DNA from: an uncultured Lachnospiraceae bacterium
GTDB lineage: Bacteria; Bacillota; Clostridia; Lachnospirales; Lachnospiraceae
Direction: 5' to 3'
NCBI GenBank assembly: GCA_910589385.1
Contig: CAJUTU010000022.1
Location: 1-59,575 of the forward strand
Length of the DNA stretch: 59,575 nt
The position numbers and the translations under genes are program-made. Shown piece after piece: positions 49,404 through 57,987 of the stretch (position 1 is its first letter; each line of letters opens with the position of its first letter). The notes under the pieces were generated by a model. That model worked only from the letters and a program-made list of their open reading frames with translations, was not told the DNA's origin and searched no databases.

Positions 49404-50849
49404 ATGAAAGCATTACAACAAGATATGACAACTGGGAATCCGGCGAAAACGATTTTGAACTTTACGCTGCCAATATTTATTGGAAATGTATTCCAACAGT
49501 TTTATAATATGGCAGATACGGTTATCGTAGGAAAATTCGTCGGTACAAAGGCACTGGCGGCCGTGGGAAGTACGGGAACGATCATGTTTCTGCTGATCGG
49601 GTTTGTGCTTGGGATGACGGCAGGCTTTACGGTATTGACGGCCCAGAAGTTTGGGGCCGGGGATATGAAAGCGATGCGGCAGACCGTAGGAGGCGCGGCA
49701 ATACTTTCACTTTTGATGTCAGTCGTACTGACTGTGGCGAGTATGGCATTTATGAAGCCGCTGCTTCGATTCATGCAGACACCTTCTGATATTTTTGACG
49801 ACGCATATGCATATATTATGATCATCTGTGCAGGGATTGTGGCACAGATGCTGTATAATCTGCTGGCCTGCATCCTGCGCGCTCTTGGGAACAGCAGGAT
49901 ACCGCTGTATTTCCTGATCTTGTCGGCAGTTTTAAATATTATACTGGATTTGGTATTGATCGTTGTGTTCGGGCTGGGGGCAGCCGGCGCAGCTTATGCC
50001 ACGGTTGTGGCTCAGGGCGTATCCGGCCTGCTGTGTCTGGTCTATATTGTGAAGAAAGTACCTCTCCTGCGTATGGAGAAGGATGACTGGAGGCCGAAAG
50101 CGTATCTTTTGAAATTGCAGCTTGGGGTCGGGTTCCCAATGGCGCTGCAGTATTCTATTACAGCGGTTGGTACGATGATGGTGCAGACTTCGCTGAATAT
50201 GCTCGGTTCCACGGCAGTGGCGGCATTTACGGCGGCAAGCAAGATTGAACAGGTGGTAACCCAGGCTTACGTGGCAATGGGAACGACGATGGCTACATAT
50301 TGCGCGCAGAATATGGGTGCGGGCAAGGTTGTTCGGATCCGCCAGGGCTTTAAGGCGGCTACATTGATCTCGACAGCATATTCTTTTGCCGTAGGTGCGT
50401 GGATCCTCACAGGAGGAAAGTATATGACATATTTGTTCCTGTCGGAAAATGTGTCGGAGGTCATCGGCCTGGTAGATGTTTATCTGAAATGTACGGGAAT
50501 CTTTTTTGTACCTCTGGCGATTGTAAATATTTACAGAAATGGTATCCAGGGGATGGGTTATGGAATCCTTCCAATGACGGCAGGGATTACGGAGCTGGCG
50601 GCGAGAGGCGTTACCGCATGGATCTCCTCGGGACACAGAAGTTATGCCGGGGTGTGTCTGGCAGGTCCGGCTGCATGGGTCAGTGCGGCGCTTTTATTGA
50701 TCGGCATGTACTTTTATGTGATGAACCATGATATGAAGAAACTGCAGGAGCGTTATCCGGAGCAGGCGGAAGAAAGCATGGAAACGGCGGGACATTGGAA
50801 GAAGAGAAGCAGAAGGTCAAGGCGCAGGGCGTCACATCAGCCTTTGTAG
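49404..50849 (+). CDS. MATE-family cation-coupled efflux protein
   Basis: A 481-residue membrane protein with about twelve helices in two repeats. N-terminal motif IFIGNVFQQFYNMADTVIVGKFVG is classic for MATE; the halfway repeat begins GVGFPMALQYSITAVGTMMVQ. The C-terminus is basic (KKRSRRSRRRASHQPL). ATG 49404 is chosen because AAAGGAGGATGG lies just before; an earlier start at 49383 would overlap it. Substrate unknown. Confidence 0.93.
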   Translation: MKALQQDMTTGNPAKTILNFTLPIFIGNVFQQFYNMADTVIVGKFVGTKALAAVGSTGTIMFLLIGFVLGMTAGFTVLTAQKFGAGDMKAMRQTVGGAAILSLLMSVVLTVASMAFMKPLLRFMQTPSDIFDDAYAYIMIICAGIVAQMLYNLLACILRALGNSRIPLYFLILSAVLNIILDLVLIVVFGLGAAGAAYATVVAQGVSGLLCLVYIVKKVPLLRMEKDDWRPKAYLLKLQLGVGFPMALQYSITAVGTMMVQTSLNMLGSTAVAAFTAASKIEQVVTQAYVAMGTTMATYCAQNMGAGKVVRIRQGFKAATLISTAYSFAVGAWILTGGKYMTYLFLSENVSEVIGLVDVYLKCTGIFFVPLAIVNIYRNGIQGMGYGILPMTAGITELAARGVTAWISSGHRSYAGVCLAGPAAWVSAALLLIGMYFYVMNHDMKKLQERYPEQAEESMETAGHWKKRSRRSRRRASHQPL

Positions 50850-50878
50850 GAAACAGGGGATATTTTGGAATAAAAGAG

Positions 50879-50925
50879 AAAAACAGCGGAGGGGCTTGTG
50901 AGTCCTTTGGCTGTTTTTCTTTTTG
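50879..50925 (+). terminator. terminator of MATE gene
   Basis: AAAAACAGC (50879-50887) pairs with GCTGTTTTT (50910-50918), followed by CTTTTT. Confidence 0.85.
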
Positions 50926-51098
50926 CATGTTTTGATTATGCAAGGAATCGGCTGTTGACAGATTATTCTGCATGTAGAGAAAAAAGTATTCTTTTCATGA
51001 ACTGTAACAAATGTATTGTGTGTGCAAATATGGAATGTTAAAATATGGTACATAACAAATCAAAACAAGCTATATTTGAAATCGTGGAGGGACGTAAA

Positions 51099-52868
51099 TT
51101 GAATCTGCCAAAGTTTTTAAAAGAAGTGGACCATATTTCGGGATTGATGTCAAAAGAGGAGATAGCAGGATTTGTCCATGATATTGCAAGGATCCTGCCG
51201 GAAGCTATGCGGGAAAATTTTTTGGATCGATTGAAAGGGATGTCTGAAAAACAGGAAATATGCATAGAAAAAGAAGATACTGCCAAAGATAAACAGGTCC
51301 TTCAGGAATTTCAGTCTGTAAAAGAAAAGCTGGAGAGTATTGAGAAGTGGGAAATGGGGCTGGTTGGTTCCCTTAATGAAGAATATGACGACTGGTATTG
51401 TAATGACAGTGAGGAGTTTTTATATGAAGATCCGGAAGGGGTACTGGATATCATTGAAAATGCCTGTAGCCTTGTCCATCAATGTATTGATACAGCGAAT
51501 TATCATGAGGCATTTGAGCTTGCCGAAATCCTTGTGGGACTGAAGGTCATGGTAGGAGGAGAGTATCAGGACTATTCGGATGAACCAATGTCTATCCAGG
51601 ATTTTGGATATTATCACATCAGCGATGTAGATTACCGGCAGCTTGTTGTGGATGCAATGTACGCCGCATACTGTGTCAGTGAAGGATCTGAGAGGCCGGA
51701 TGCAGTCTATATAATGTTGGAAAATTCCGGCATACATGACATTACGATGGAAATGGTCATGCAGAACGGTGGCGAACTTCCGGAGACGGATGAATTTTTG
51801 AAACTGTGGATTGCATATCTGGGAAAAATAACGTCTAACCGGGCACAAAAATTGTTACAAGAAGCGGTAGAATTATGTAATGATACGGAGCAATTGCTGG
51901 AAAATGCGCGTGACTACCATGTGGAGCATCCCGGACTTTATGAGCAGTATCTGCTAAATATCCAGGGGCAGGAGGATGACAGGAAATTATATGAGATTGG
52001 CAGGGAGGCCTTAGAAGCGATTGCATGTAAGTATGTTGTCCGCAGCCGCATTGCACTGATGATGAGTGAGGCGGCACTGCGCCTGGATAGGGAAGAAGAG
52101 GCGGAAAAATGCTGGGTAGAGGCATTTCGTTCGGATACAAGTGTTGCGAATTACTTGCGGCTTCTAATGGAGTGTAAGGAATTTTCTTCAGTCAAAGAAG
52201 AAGTAAAAAGAATTTATCAAGGCATGTATGCGCAGATTGAAAAAAATCAGTATGCGTATAATCCCAAAGGGGAACTACAGGAAAATAAGGTCGGCGCGGC
52301 GGAAGTATATATGCTTGCATTTTTTGGGGGAGAACTCCAATATGTAAAAGAACATGCCATGGGGATTGGAAAAACTCTGGGATGGAGTTCTACATTTATG
52401 AAATGCGGCCTGGCGGCATTCCTGCTGTTGCTGCTGGAGAATGAGGAGCTGCAGCCCGGATGCAGGGAAATGTGCCGTAAGGTCGTTTCTTCGGTTGGTT
52501 TTGAAAAAGAGGATTATGAGCATGGGATTTCCAGGCATCTCTCTGAAAGCAGCCAGGAGTGGTTCTGGAAGTGCTTCTGCCATTGGAAACATACGCTCTC
52601 TATTTCAGAAGAAGAAAAACTGCAATATCTGGAATGGGTGGAAACGCTCGTAACAAAGAGGCTCCTTGGCATCATGGAGGGGAACTACCGGAAGTATTAC
52701 GGAGAATGCGCGGGATATATTGCAGCACTAGGAGAGGTCAGGGAATCCAGGGGAGAGATTGGCGGTAAACAATCTGTGATGGCAGAATATAAGGTGATGT
52801 ATTCCCGCAGGAGTGCATTCCATAATGAATTGAGGGCATTTGGAATGAGGGACGGGAGGAGAAGGTAG
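51099..52868 (+). CDS. large helical cytoplasmic protein, function unknown
   Basis: A 589-residue acidic protein, no signal or membrane segment, built mostly of helices arranged like tetratricopeptide or similar solenoid repeats (EAFELAEILVGLKV, NRAQKLLQEAVELCNDT, DREEEAEKCWVEAFR). The end YSRRSAFHNELRAFGMR resembles the terminus of SWIM-associated proteins, but no SWIM zinc motif is present; this is only a hint. I prefer TTG 51099 with GGAGGG 7 bp upstream. The frame is open to an ATG at 51045 that has no ribosome-binding site. It stands alone. Confidence 0.75.
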   Translation: MNLPKFLKEVDHISGLMSKEEIAGFVHDIARILPEAMRENFLDRLKGMSEKQEICIEKEDTAKDKQVLQEFQSVKEKLESIEKWEMGLVGSLNEEYDDWYCNDSEEFLYEDPEGVLDIIENACSLVHQCIDTANYHEAFELAEILVGLKVMVGGEYQDYSDEPMSIQDFGYYHISDVDYRQLVVDAMYAAYCVSEGSERPDAVYIMLENSGIHDITMEMVMQNGGELPETDEFLKLWIAYLGKITSNRAQKLLQEAVELCNDTEQLLENARDYHVEHPGLYEQYLLNIQGQEDDRKLYEIGREALEAIACKYVVRSRIALMMSEAALRLDREEEAEKCWVEAFRSDTSVANYLRLLMECKEFSSVKEEVKRIYQGMYAQIEKNQYAYNPKGELQENKVGAAEVYMLAFFGGELQYVKEHAMGIGKTLGWSSTFMKCGLAAFLLLLLENEELQPGCREMCRKVVSSVGFEKEDYEHGISRHLSESSQEWFWKCFCHWKHTLSISEEEKLQYLEWVETLVTKRLLGIMEGNYRKYYGECAGYIAALGEVRESRGEIGGKQSVMAEYKVMYSRRSAFHNELRAFGMRDGRRR

Positions 52869-52874
52869 AGAAAG

Positions 52875-52935
52875 AAATACCCTGCAGTTACACGGCAATG
52901 GGTTTTGATATCCAGGCGTTTGCTGCAGGGTATTT
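52875..52935. terminator. bidirectional terminator
   Basis: AAATACCCTGCAG (52875-52887) pairs exactly with CTGCAGGGTATTT (52923-52935) between two convergent genes. The stem core matches that of the hairpin at 5924-5958. Confidence 0.72.
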
Positions 52936-52947
52936 ATCTTTTGATTC

Positions 52948-53370
52948 TTAGTACCTCTTTTCCGGAGCATCCGGCATGGTCATGCGGCCGTGTACATTAT
53001 GCAGGTAATGGAGTACATAGCCGATCAGATGTTTTCGCTCCCACTCGGCGCCGCGGTATTCCATTACAAAACGGATTTCTTCATTCGTCAGATAGAGAGT
53101 ATCTTTGGAATCCTGCCGGTAGCAGACCTGATAGGAAAATGACGGCTCTCTGTTTTCCACGGAAAACGGCTGACGTACCAACTGGTCCAGGGAAATCGAG
53201 TATATATCGCATAATTTATCCAACACCTCTGCATCAGGAGAGCGCTTTCCCGTTTCATAATTAGAGTATGCCTGACGGGAGATATTAATCTTCTTAGCTA
53301 AAACTCGTTGAGTAAATCCATGATACTTCCGATATTTTTTCAAATTGTCCGTAAGCTGTATATTTGCCAT
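52948..53370 (-). CDS. XRE-family helix-turn-helix regulator
   Basis: A 140-residue protein. Residues ~8-63 form a Cro/CI-type domain (GFTQRVLAKKINISRQAYSNYETGKRSP). The second half has aromatic and charged residues without a known sensor fold. GGAGGT lies 6 bp before the ATG. It has a leader of about 125 nt. Neighbours give no clear target. Confidence 0.88.
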   Translation of the reverse strand: MANIQLTDNLKKYRKYHGFTQRVLAKKINISRQAYSNYETGKRSPDAEVLDKLCDIYSISLDQLVRQPFSVENREPSFSYQVCYRQDSKDTLYLTNEEIRFVMEYRGAEWERKHLIGYVLHYLHNVHGRMTMPDAPEKRY

Positions 53371-53465
53371 TGTGTACCTCCGTCCATAAGAGTAGCTTTT
53401 CTGGATATGAAATCATCCTGCAAACCCTTATGGCATATTCAAATTGTCTGTTGCTTGGATAAACT

Positions 53466-53510
53466 GTTGCTTTTTTGATGAGAAGCAACGATTGTTTACA
53501 CTATTATAGC
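53466..53510 (-). promoter_or_regulatory. extended -10 promoter and leader hairpin of XRE gene
   Basis: On the minus strand TGCTATAAT (extended -10, hexamer at 53503-53508) has no good -35 box. Just downstream GTTGCTT/AAGCAAC (53466-53472 with 53483-53489) forms a perfect 7-bp stem. The rest of 53371-53681 holds no credible gene. Confidence 0.55.
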
Positions 53511-53681
53511 AATTTTTCTTGAAAACAGGAGAAGAGACAACGTATTGAAGCAAAAATATATTTAGCAAACATAAAGTTGCATAATAAAGTAAGATTGCGT
53601 GGAGATATCAAGGAAATTTCTCTAAATTTTTACAGGAAACTTTATTCGCAATGGCACAAGCAAAATGAATATAGGAAAAAA

Positions 53682-53711
53682 ATTCACGCTGTCAAATCCG
53701 ATATTCACGCT
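53682..53711 (+). promoter_or_regulatory. paired direct repeats, candidate LytTR-regulator site
   Basis: ATTCACGCT occurs at 53682-53690 and again at 53703-53711, exactly 21 bp start to start. LytTR proteins bind two 9-bp direct repeats with about a 12-bp gap, placed just upstream of the -35 region. A TATAAT follows at 53746-53751 with a poor -35 box, so activator dependence is expected. The reverse complement AGCGTGAAT partly fits the LytTR consensus. Confidence 0.62.
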
Positions 53712-53774
53712 ATCGGCATTAGATAATTTTTCAGTATTTTCGATATATAATGTGAAAGCCAAAGGGAGGTGGAT

Positions 53775-54482
53775 GTGATAAGAATTGCAATCTGCGATGA
53801 TGAAAAAAACATAAGGGTTTATCTTCGTACACTTGTCAGGAAACAGGATTCGGAGAGTGAAATTACAGAGTATGCGTCCGCTGATGAATACCTGTCAGGC
53901 GGAATGGAATATGACCTGCTGTTTTTGTATATAGAGATGAAAGACTCCGCATTCGGCATGGATGGCATGAGCATGGCAAAACAGATAAGAGGCATGGAGC
54001 TGGCCAGACAGCCTGTCATCATTTTTGTTACGGCTTATGAAAAATACGTTTATGACGCTTTTGATGTGGATGCGTTCCAATATCTGCTAAAGTCCATCAA
54101 TGAACAGAAATTTGCGGAAGTTTTCAGCCGGGCGGCAGGGCGGATTTTATCTGAGGCAGAGCAGAAAAAGAAAACACTGATCATCCAGTGCGGGAGTGGG
54201 AGCAGGGCCATACCGTTAGACAGTATTTATTATTTGGAAAGCCGGAACCATAAGGTAGTGCTGTACTTAAAAGAAGGAGAACTGGAATATTACGCGAAAA
54301 TCGGAGATCTGGAGAAGGAACTGACGGGGCAGTTTTACCGGATACACAGGGGATACCTGGTCAACTTTACTTATGTTGAGGGTTATGATAAGACCGAAGT
54401 GATAATTGCAAATGGGGACAGACTGCCTCTTTCAAAAAAAATTGATGATTTTGCAGCGGCATACCTGCAGTTTATGCAATAG
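53775..54482 (+). CDS. LytTR response regulator with missing phosphoacceptor Asp
   Basis: A 235-residue AgrA/LytR-type regulator. The receiver (~1-120) keeps the acidic pair CDDE, but the phosphorylation site reads DLLFLYIEM, with Tyr52 (codon TAT at 53928-53930) where Asp is expected, and the usual KP reads KS (LLKSINEQKF). The LytTR DNA-binding domain (~135-232) looks whole (IPLDSIYYLESRNHKVVLY, FYRIHRGYLVNF). GTG 53775 has GGGAGG 5 bp upstream. The partner kinase behind it is frameshifted. The regulator is either inactive, constitutively active or phosphorylation-independent. Confidence 0.88.
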   Translation: MIRIAICDDEKNIRVYLRTLVRKQDSESEITEYASADEYLSGGMEYDLLFLYIEMKDSAFGMDGMSMAKQIRGMELARQPVIIFVTAYEKYVYDAFDVDAFQYLLKSINEQKFAEVFSRAAGRILSEAEQKKKTLIIQCGSGSRAIPLDSIYYLESRNHKVVLYLKEGELEYYAKIGDLEKELTGQFYRIHRGYLVNFTYVEGYDKTEVIIANGDRLPLSKKIDDFAAAYLQFMQ

Positions 54483-54493
54483 GAGGGGGAATT

Positions 54494-55907
54494 TTGAGTG
54501 AGACAGGTTTTATGCTGTTCCAGTATATAGTGGGCGGAATTGAAACAGCCTTATATGCAGCCTGCATGACATTTCTTTTTTATCCATTTATGACAGGGCG
54601 GAAGGAACAACGGAAAAAGGAATTAAAAAGGCTGCTGTAGTGTTTTTATCGTATGTTCTGGCATATCTGGTCTGTGAAGCAGCATCCATTCCCGGATGGC
54701 TGTGCATGATCATCCTGATCGTTCTGCTGGTGACTGCCCATAGAATTTTGGGTGTGGAAAAGAATCATGTTTTTTTGCTTGGGGTGTTGTTTTTTGGGAT
54801 CAAGGATATGTGCAGATTAATAACAGAAAGCCTGTATTATATTTTCAATATGAAGTTCCTGCAGGGCTTATGCAACGAAAGCATAATATACCGTAATGTT
54901 GCCGTGGGTTATTCTGCCGTAATGATATTGCGGTTTGGCCTTTTATTTATCATGCTTTTGTTTATCAGCCATAGGCTGCAGAAAGAAACACTGGAATTAC
55001 ACGTAAAGGAGCTGTGCTATTTATGCCTGATACCGATTGCGGGCATTTTGTTCGGGAACATTATTTTCCGTCTGTTTTTCACTGTAAAGGAAAATGTGTT
55101 TTTTCTGTTATACGAGCAGTCCCCGGTATTTATCGGATTAATCCCTTTGACCAGCGTTTTGTTTTATGTGGGAATAGTGATAACGATAACGTCCTATCAG
55201 GAAATGGTAAGGCTGCAGGAAGAAAAGAAAACGTATTTTGTAGAGGAGCAGCAGCTCCGGGCAATCAGGGAAAGGATGGAGGAAGTTGAACAGTTTTATG
55301 ATGGCATACGCAGGATGAAACATGAGATGAAAAATCATATGACAAATATAAAAGGTCTGGCAGGCAGCGGCAGCTATGAGGAAATGGGACAGTATATCAC
55401 CAAAATGGATGAAAGCCTGGATGCGTTTGAGCTTACCATTAAGACAGGCAATGCCGTTACGGATGTGATTGTGAATGACAAGCAGAAAGCAGCAGATAAA
55501 CAGGGCATAAAATTTAGTTCAGAGTTTCTGTATCCGGCATCGGACGGGTATGACGTATATGACATTGCGATCATCATAAATAATCTCCTGCAGAATGCTT
55601 TGGAAGCCTGTGAAAGGATGGAAGGGGAAAAAGATATATTTCTCTTTCGGGCAGGCAGAAAAAGAGATTTTTTTTGATATGTGTAAAAAATTCCTTTGAA
55701 GGGGAAGTGGCATTTGATAAAAACAACAATCTTCCGGTTTCCACAAAGGGATCAGGTCTTTTCGGGAAACCGGACTCCATGCATGGCATAGGCTTATCCA
55801 ATGTGAAACGTGAGACGGCAAAGTATTTAGGAAATGTAGATATTAAGGTCAAGAAAAATGAGTTCATCGTAACAGTATTGTTACAGGAAGCTTCCTGTAT
55901 ACTTTAA
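54494..55907 (+). pseudogene. GHKL sensor histidine kinase with two frameshifts
   Basis: Three frames join into one AgrC-like membrane kinase. From TTG 54494 (GGAGGGGG upstream) the first gives a helix (FQYIVGGIETALYAACMTFLFY) before stopping at 54638-54640; the second (open from before 54640 to 55677) gives five more helices, the H-box RRMKHEMKNHMTNIKGL and N box INNLLQNALEACE; the third (~55650-55907) gives the G boxes (STKGSGLFG, HGIGLSNVK). Each shift fits loss of one base at an A or T run (near 54614-54629 and 55644-55648). The ATPase domain is thus split, so the kinase is probably dead unless the shifts are sequence errors. Confidence 0.82.
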
Positions 55908-56005
55908 ATAGATCAAGAGATTGACACAAAAAATACCTCAAGTAAATTTAGATTATTACTGACCTGCCAGTTGGTAAAATCTAAAGAATACAAGAGGCAT
56001 CTAAA

Positions 56006-57433
56006 ATGAATGTTAAAGGCAAAACGAAGAAAAATCAAGTAGCAACAGCAAATATTTTTGAACAGCAGGAGCTTTTGAAAAAAGCGGAGGTGATAAGAGA
56101 AAATCTTACAGCCTCAACCTGGCATGAGCTGGAGGCCAATGGTAAGTTTGATAAAAACCAAAAACTCTCCTTTGTCAGTGATGACATGCTTATCTTAGGA
56201 TGTGATGTAGGCAGTGAAACACACTATATGAGAGCAATTGATACCAGAGGCAGGGAACTCAGTAAGTCCGCATTTCCGTTTAACAATGATGCAGAGGGAT
56301 TCCAGAGCGCAAAGGAATGGGCACTAAGAATAGCTGCTGAGCATGACAAGTGTCAGATAGTCCTCGGCTTAGAACCGACTGGGCACTACTGGTTCTGCCT
56401 TGCGACATGGATGGTTTCAAATGGAATCAGCGTTGTGCAGGTAAACCCTTATGCTGTAAAGCAGACGAAGGAGGTTGAGGATAACAGCCAGCTGAAAGAT
56501 GGCACGAAGGATCCGAAACTGATAGCAAACCTTGTCAAGGATGGCAACTTTGGGATGCCATACCTTCCGGAAAAACTCTATGCAGAGCTTCGCAGGTTAT
56601 CCATGTTCAGGGATCAGCTGAATGAAGACAGGATCCGATCAATCAATCGGTTGCACAGAGAGATGAAGATTTATTTTCCGGAATATAAGGATGCGCTGGG
56701 GAAAGTAGATGGCGCATTCAGTCTGTAACTGTTGAAACAGGCGCCGTTTCCGGATGATCTGACAGCGCTTGGCGCAGATGGGATAAGACAAATCTGGCAT
56801 GAGGCTAAGTTAAGAGGACGCGGCTATGGCAGAGCGGGAGAAATCTTAAAGTATGCAGAAGAAAGTGTTGGGATTAAAGATGGGGTAGCTGCTGGTAAGA
56901 CCGCTGTAAAGTGGTTTGTCCGGAAAATCATGGAACTGGATGCCGAACTTGCTGATATAGAGAATCAGATCAATCAGAAATGTCAGGAAATACCGCATGC
57001 CGGTAACATTCTGGAGATAGCAGGAATCGGGGAAAATACACTTTTCGGAATCCTTGCAGAGATGGGAGATATTTCGAGGTTTGATGATGTTAAGGAAATA
57101 CAGAAATTAAGTGGGTTGGGCCTTGTAGCATGCAGCTCAGGAAAGCATAAAGGAGAAACCAGAATCAGTCACAGAGGGCGCAAACGACTCAGATACTGGT
57201 TATTTCAGGCAGCAAAATCAGCAGTGGCACATGCAGAGGAATTTAAAGAACTCCATACTTATTATACGACACGGGCCGAAAATCCGCTGAAAAAGATGCA
57301 GTCACTGATTGTGATAGCCTGCAAGCTTCTGAGGATAATCTACGCGATTCTGAAGAATGGCATGGTCTATGATCCAAAGAAGATGTTGATGGACATCAGG
57401 CGACCGGAAAAGCAGGAAGGGATAGCAGCGTAA
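56006..57433 (+). pseudogene. IS110-family transposase with in-frame stop
   Basis: The RuvC-like DEDD domain is in the first part (GCDVGSETHY with Asp, LGLEPTGHYW with Glu) and the Tnp domain with its serine in the second (IAGIGENTLFGILAEMGD, ACSSGKHKGETRISHRGRKRLRYW). Reading is interrupted by TAA at 56726-56728; codons before (GAFSL) and after (LLKQAPFP) are in the same frame, so this is a nonsense codon rather than a frameshift. Joined length is ~475 residues, longer than typical IS110 (~400) because of an N-terminal extension of ~60 residues. Two half proteins may be made, but transposition is probably lost. Confidence 0.87.
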
Positions 57434-57845
57434 GATATTTTGGCATCATTATTTATTCCAGAACCCTGCCGGATTCTAGATGATTCTGAAATCGGGCAGG
57501 GTTCTGGAAAGAAACCCGATAACGATGGAGTGGTACAGGTACTGCATCATCACAAAGACCGGCTGAACGAGGCAGGGTAAGCGTCCACGGAATATCCGTA
57601 CCCTGCGTAATGGACAGGTCAGTAAAATCAAAATACAAACAAGAGCAGTAGCTTGCAGTAGTTCTCTCCGTAGGGCATGACCCTGTTAGAAAGCTTAGCG
57701 GGCACTCGGTGTATGGACAGGTGGGACGAAGGAAGTTGGGACACGATCCCATTAGCCACGGAAGGTTCACCATCATAGTTAACAGAGGATTTATAGCCTT
57801 TATAGAGCAAACCAAGGGGACGCTTTATAAATTGCACCCTCTTTT
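57434..57845 (+). ncRNA. structured noncoding right part of the IS110 element, candidate guide (bridge) RNA region
   Basis: No supported gene lies in these 412 bases. CCAGAACCCTGCC (57458-57470) pairs perfectly with GGCAGGGTTCTGG (57495-57507). Next, GCAGGGTA (57572-57579) pairs with TACCCTGC (57599-57606) around ACGGA/TCCGT. The GCAGGG/CCCTGC motif thus recurs in both stems. IS110-group elements encode a bridge RNA in a noncoding end, and a long downstream noncoding end is the IS1111-like layout. A transcript has not been shown, and the exact RNA is unknown. Confidence 0.45.
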
Positions 57846-57987
57846 AGCTTTTCAGTATAAGATACAATGACTGTCATACACTTTGGGCTCTGTTTTATGA
57901 GGTAACTATTTAAAGAAAAAGCCTAAAAATCAGTAACTTAGGGCTTGACATTATAGGAAGGAATGACTTGGAGGTGATGAGAAAATA
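57846..57987. other. intergenic, no gene seen
   Basis: About 140 AT-rich bases between the IS110 right part and the ATP-PPase gene. TTGACA at 57945-57950 has no matching -10 box, so I do not call a promoter. Confidence 0.4.

Larger units (their letters stand above)
55908..57845 (+). mobile_element. IS110-family insertion element, bounds approximate
   Basis: A transposase gene (56006-57433) flanked by short left and long right noncoding parts. IS110 elements lack long terminal inverted repeats and make no target duplication, so ends cannot be fixed by eye. The left part has a hairpin TTTAGAT (55947-55953) with ATCTAAA (55979-55985). The right part has strong stems and no gene. It lies directly after the decayed kinase gene. 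Confidence 0.7.

Noticed and set aside
54494..54640. Short membrane peptide gene next to LytTR/GHKL genes, as an AgrD-like signal peptide
   Set aside because: The hydrophobic stretch reads as the first helix of the kinase and joins the next frame by a single-base change at an A run. No processing motif or AgrB-type protease is present.
55674..55907. Separate small gene after the kinase
   Set aside because: Its sequence is the G-box part of the kinase ATPase domain, so it is the third frame of the broken gene.
57453..57815. Leftward 120-codon frame in the IS110 right part
   Set aside because: No ribosome-binding site, rich in Cys and Pro like an antisense reading of structured sequence, and it covers strong stems.
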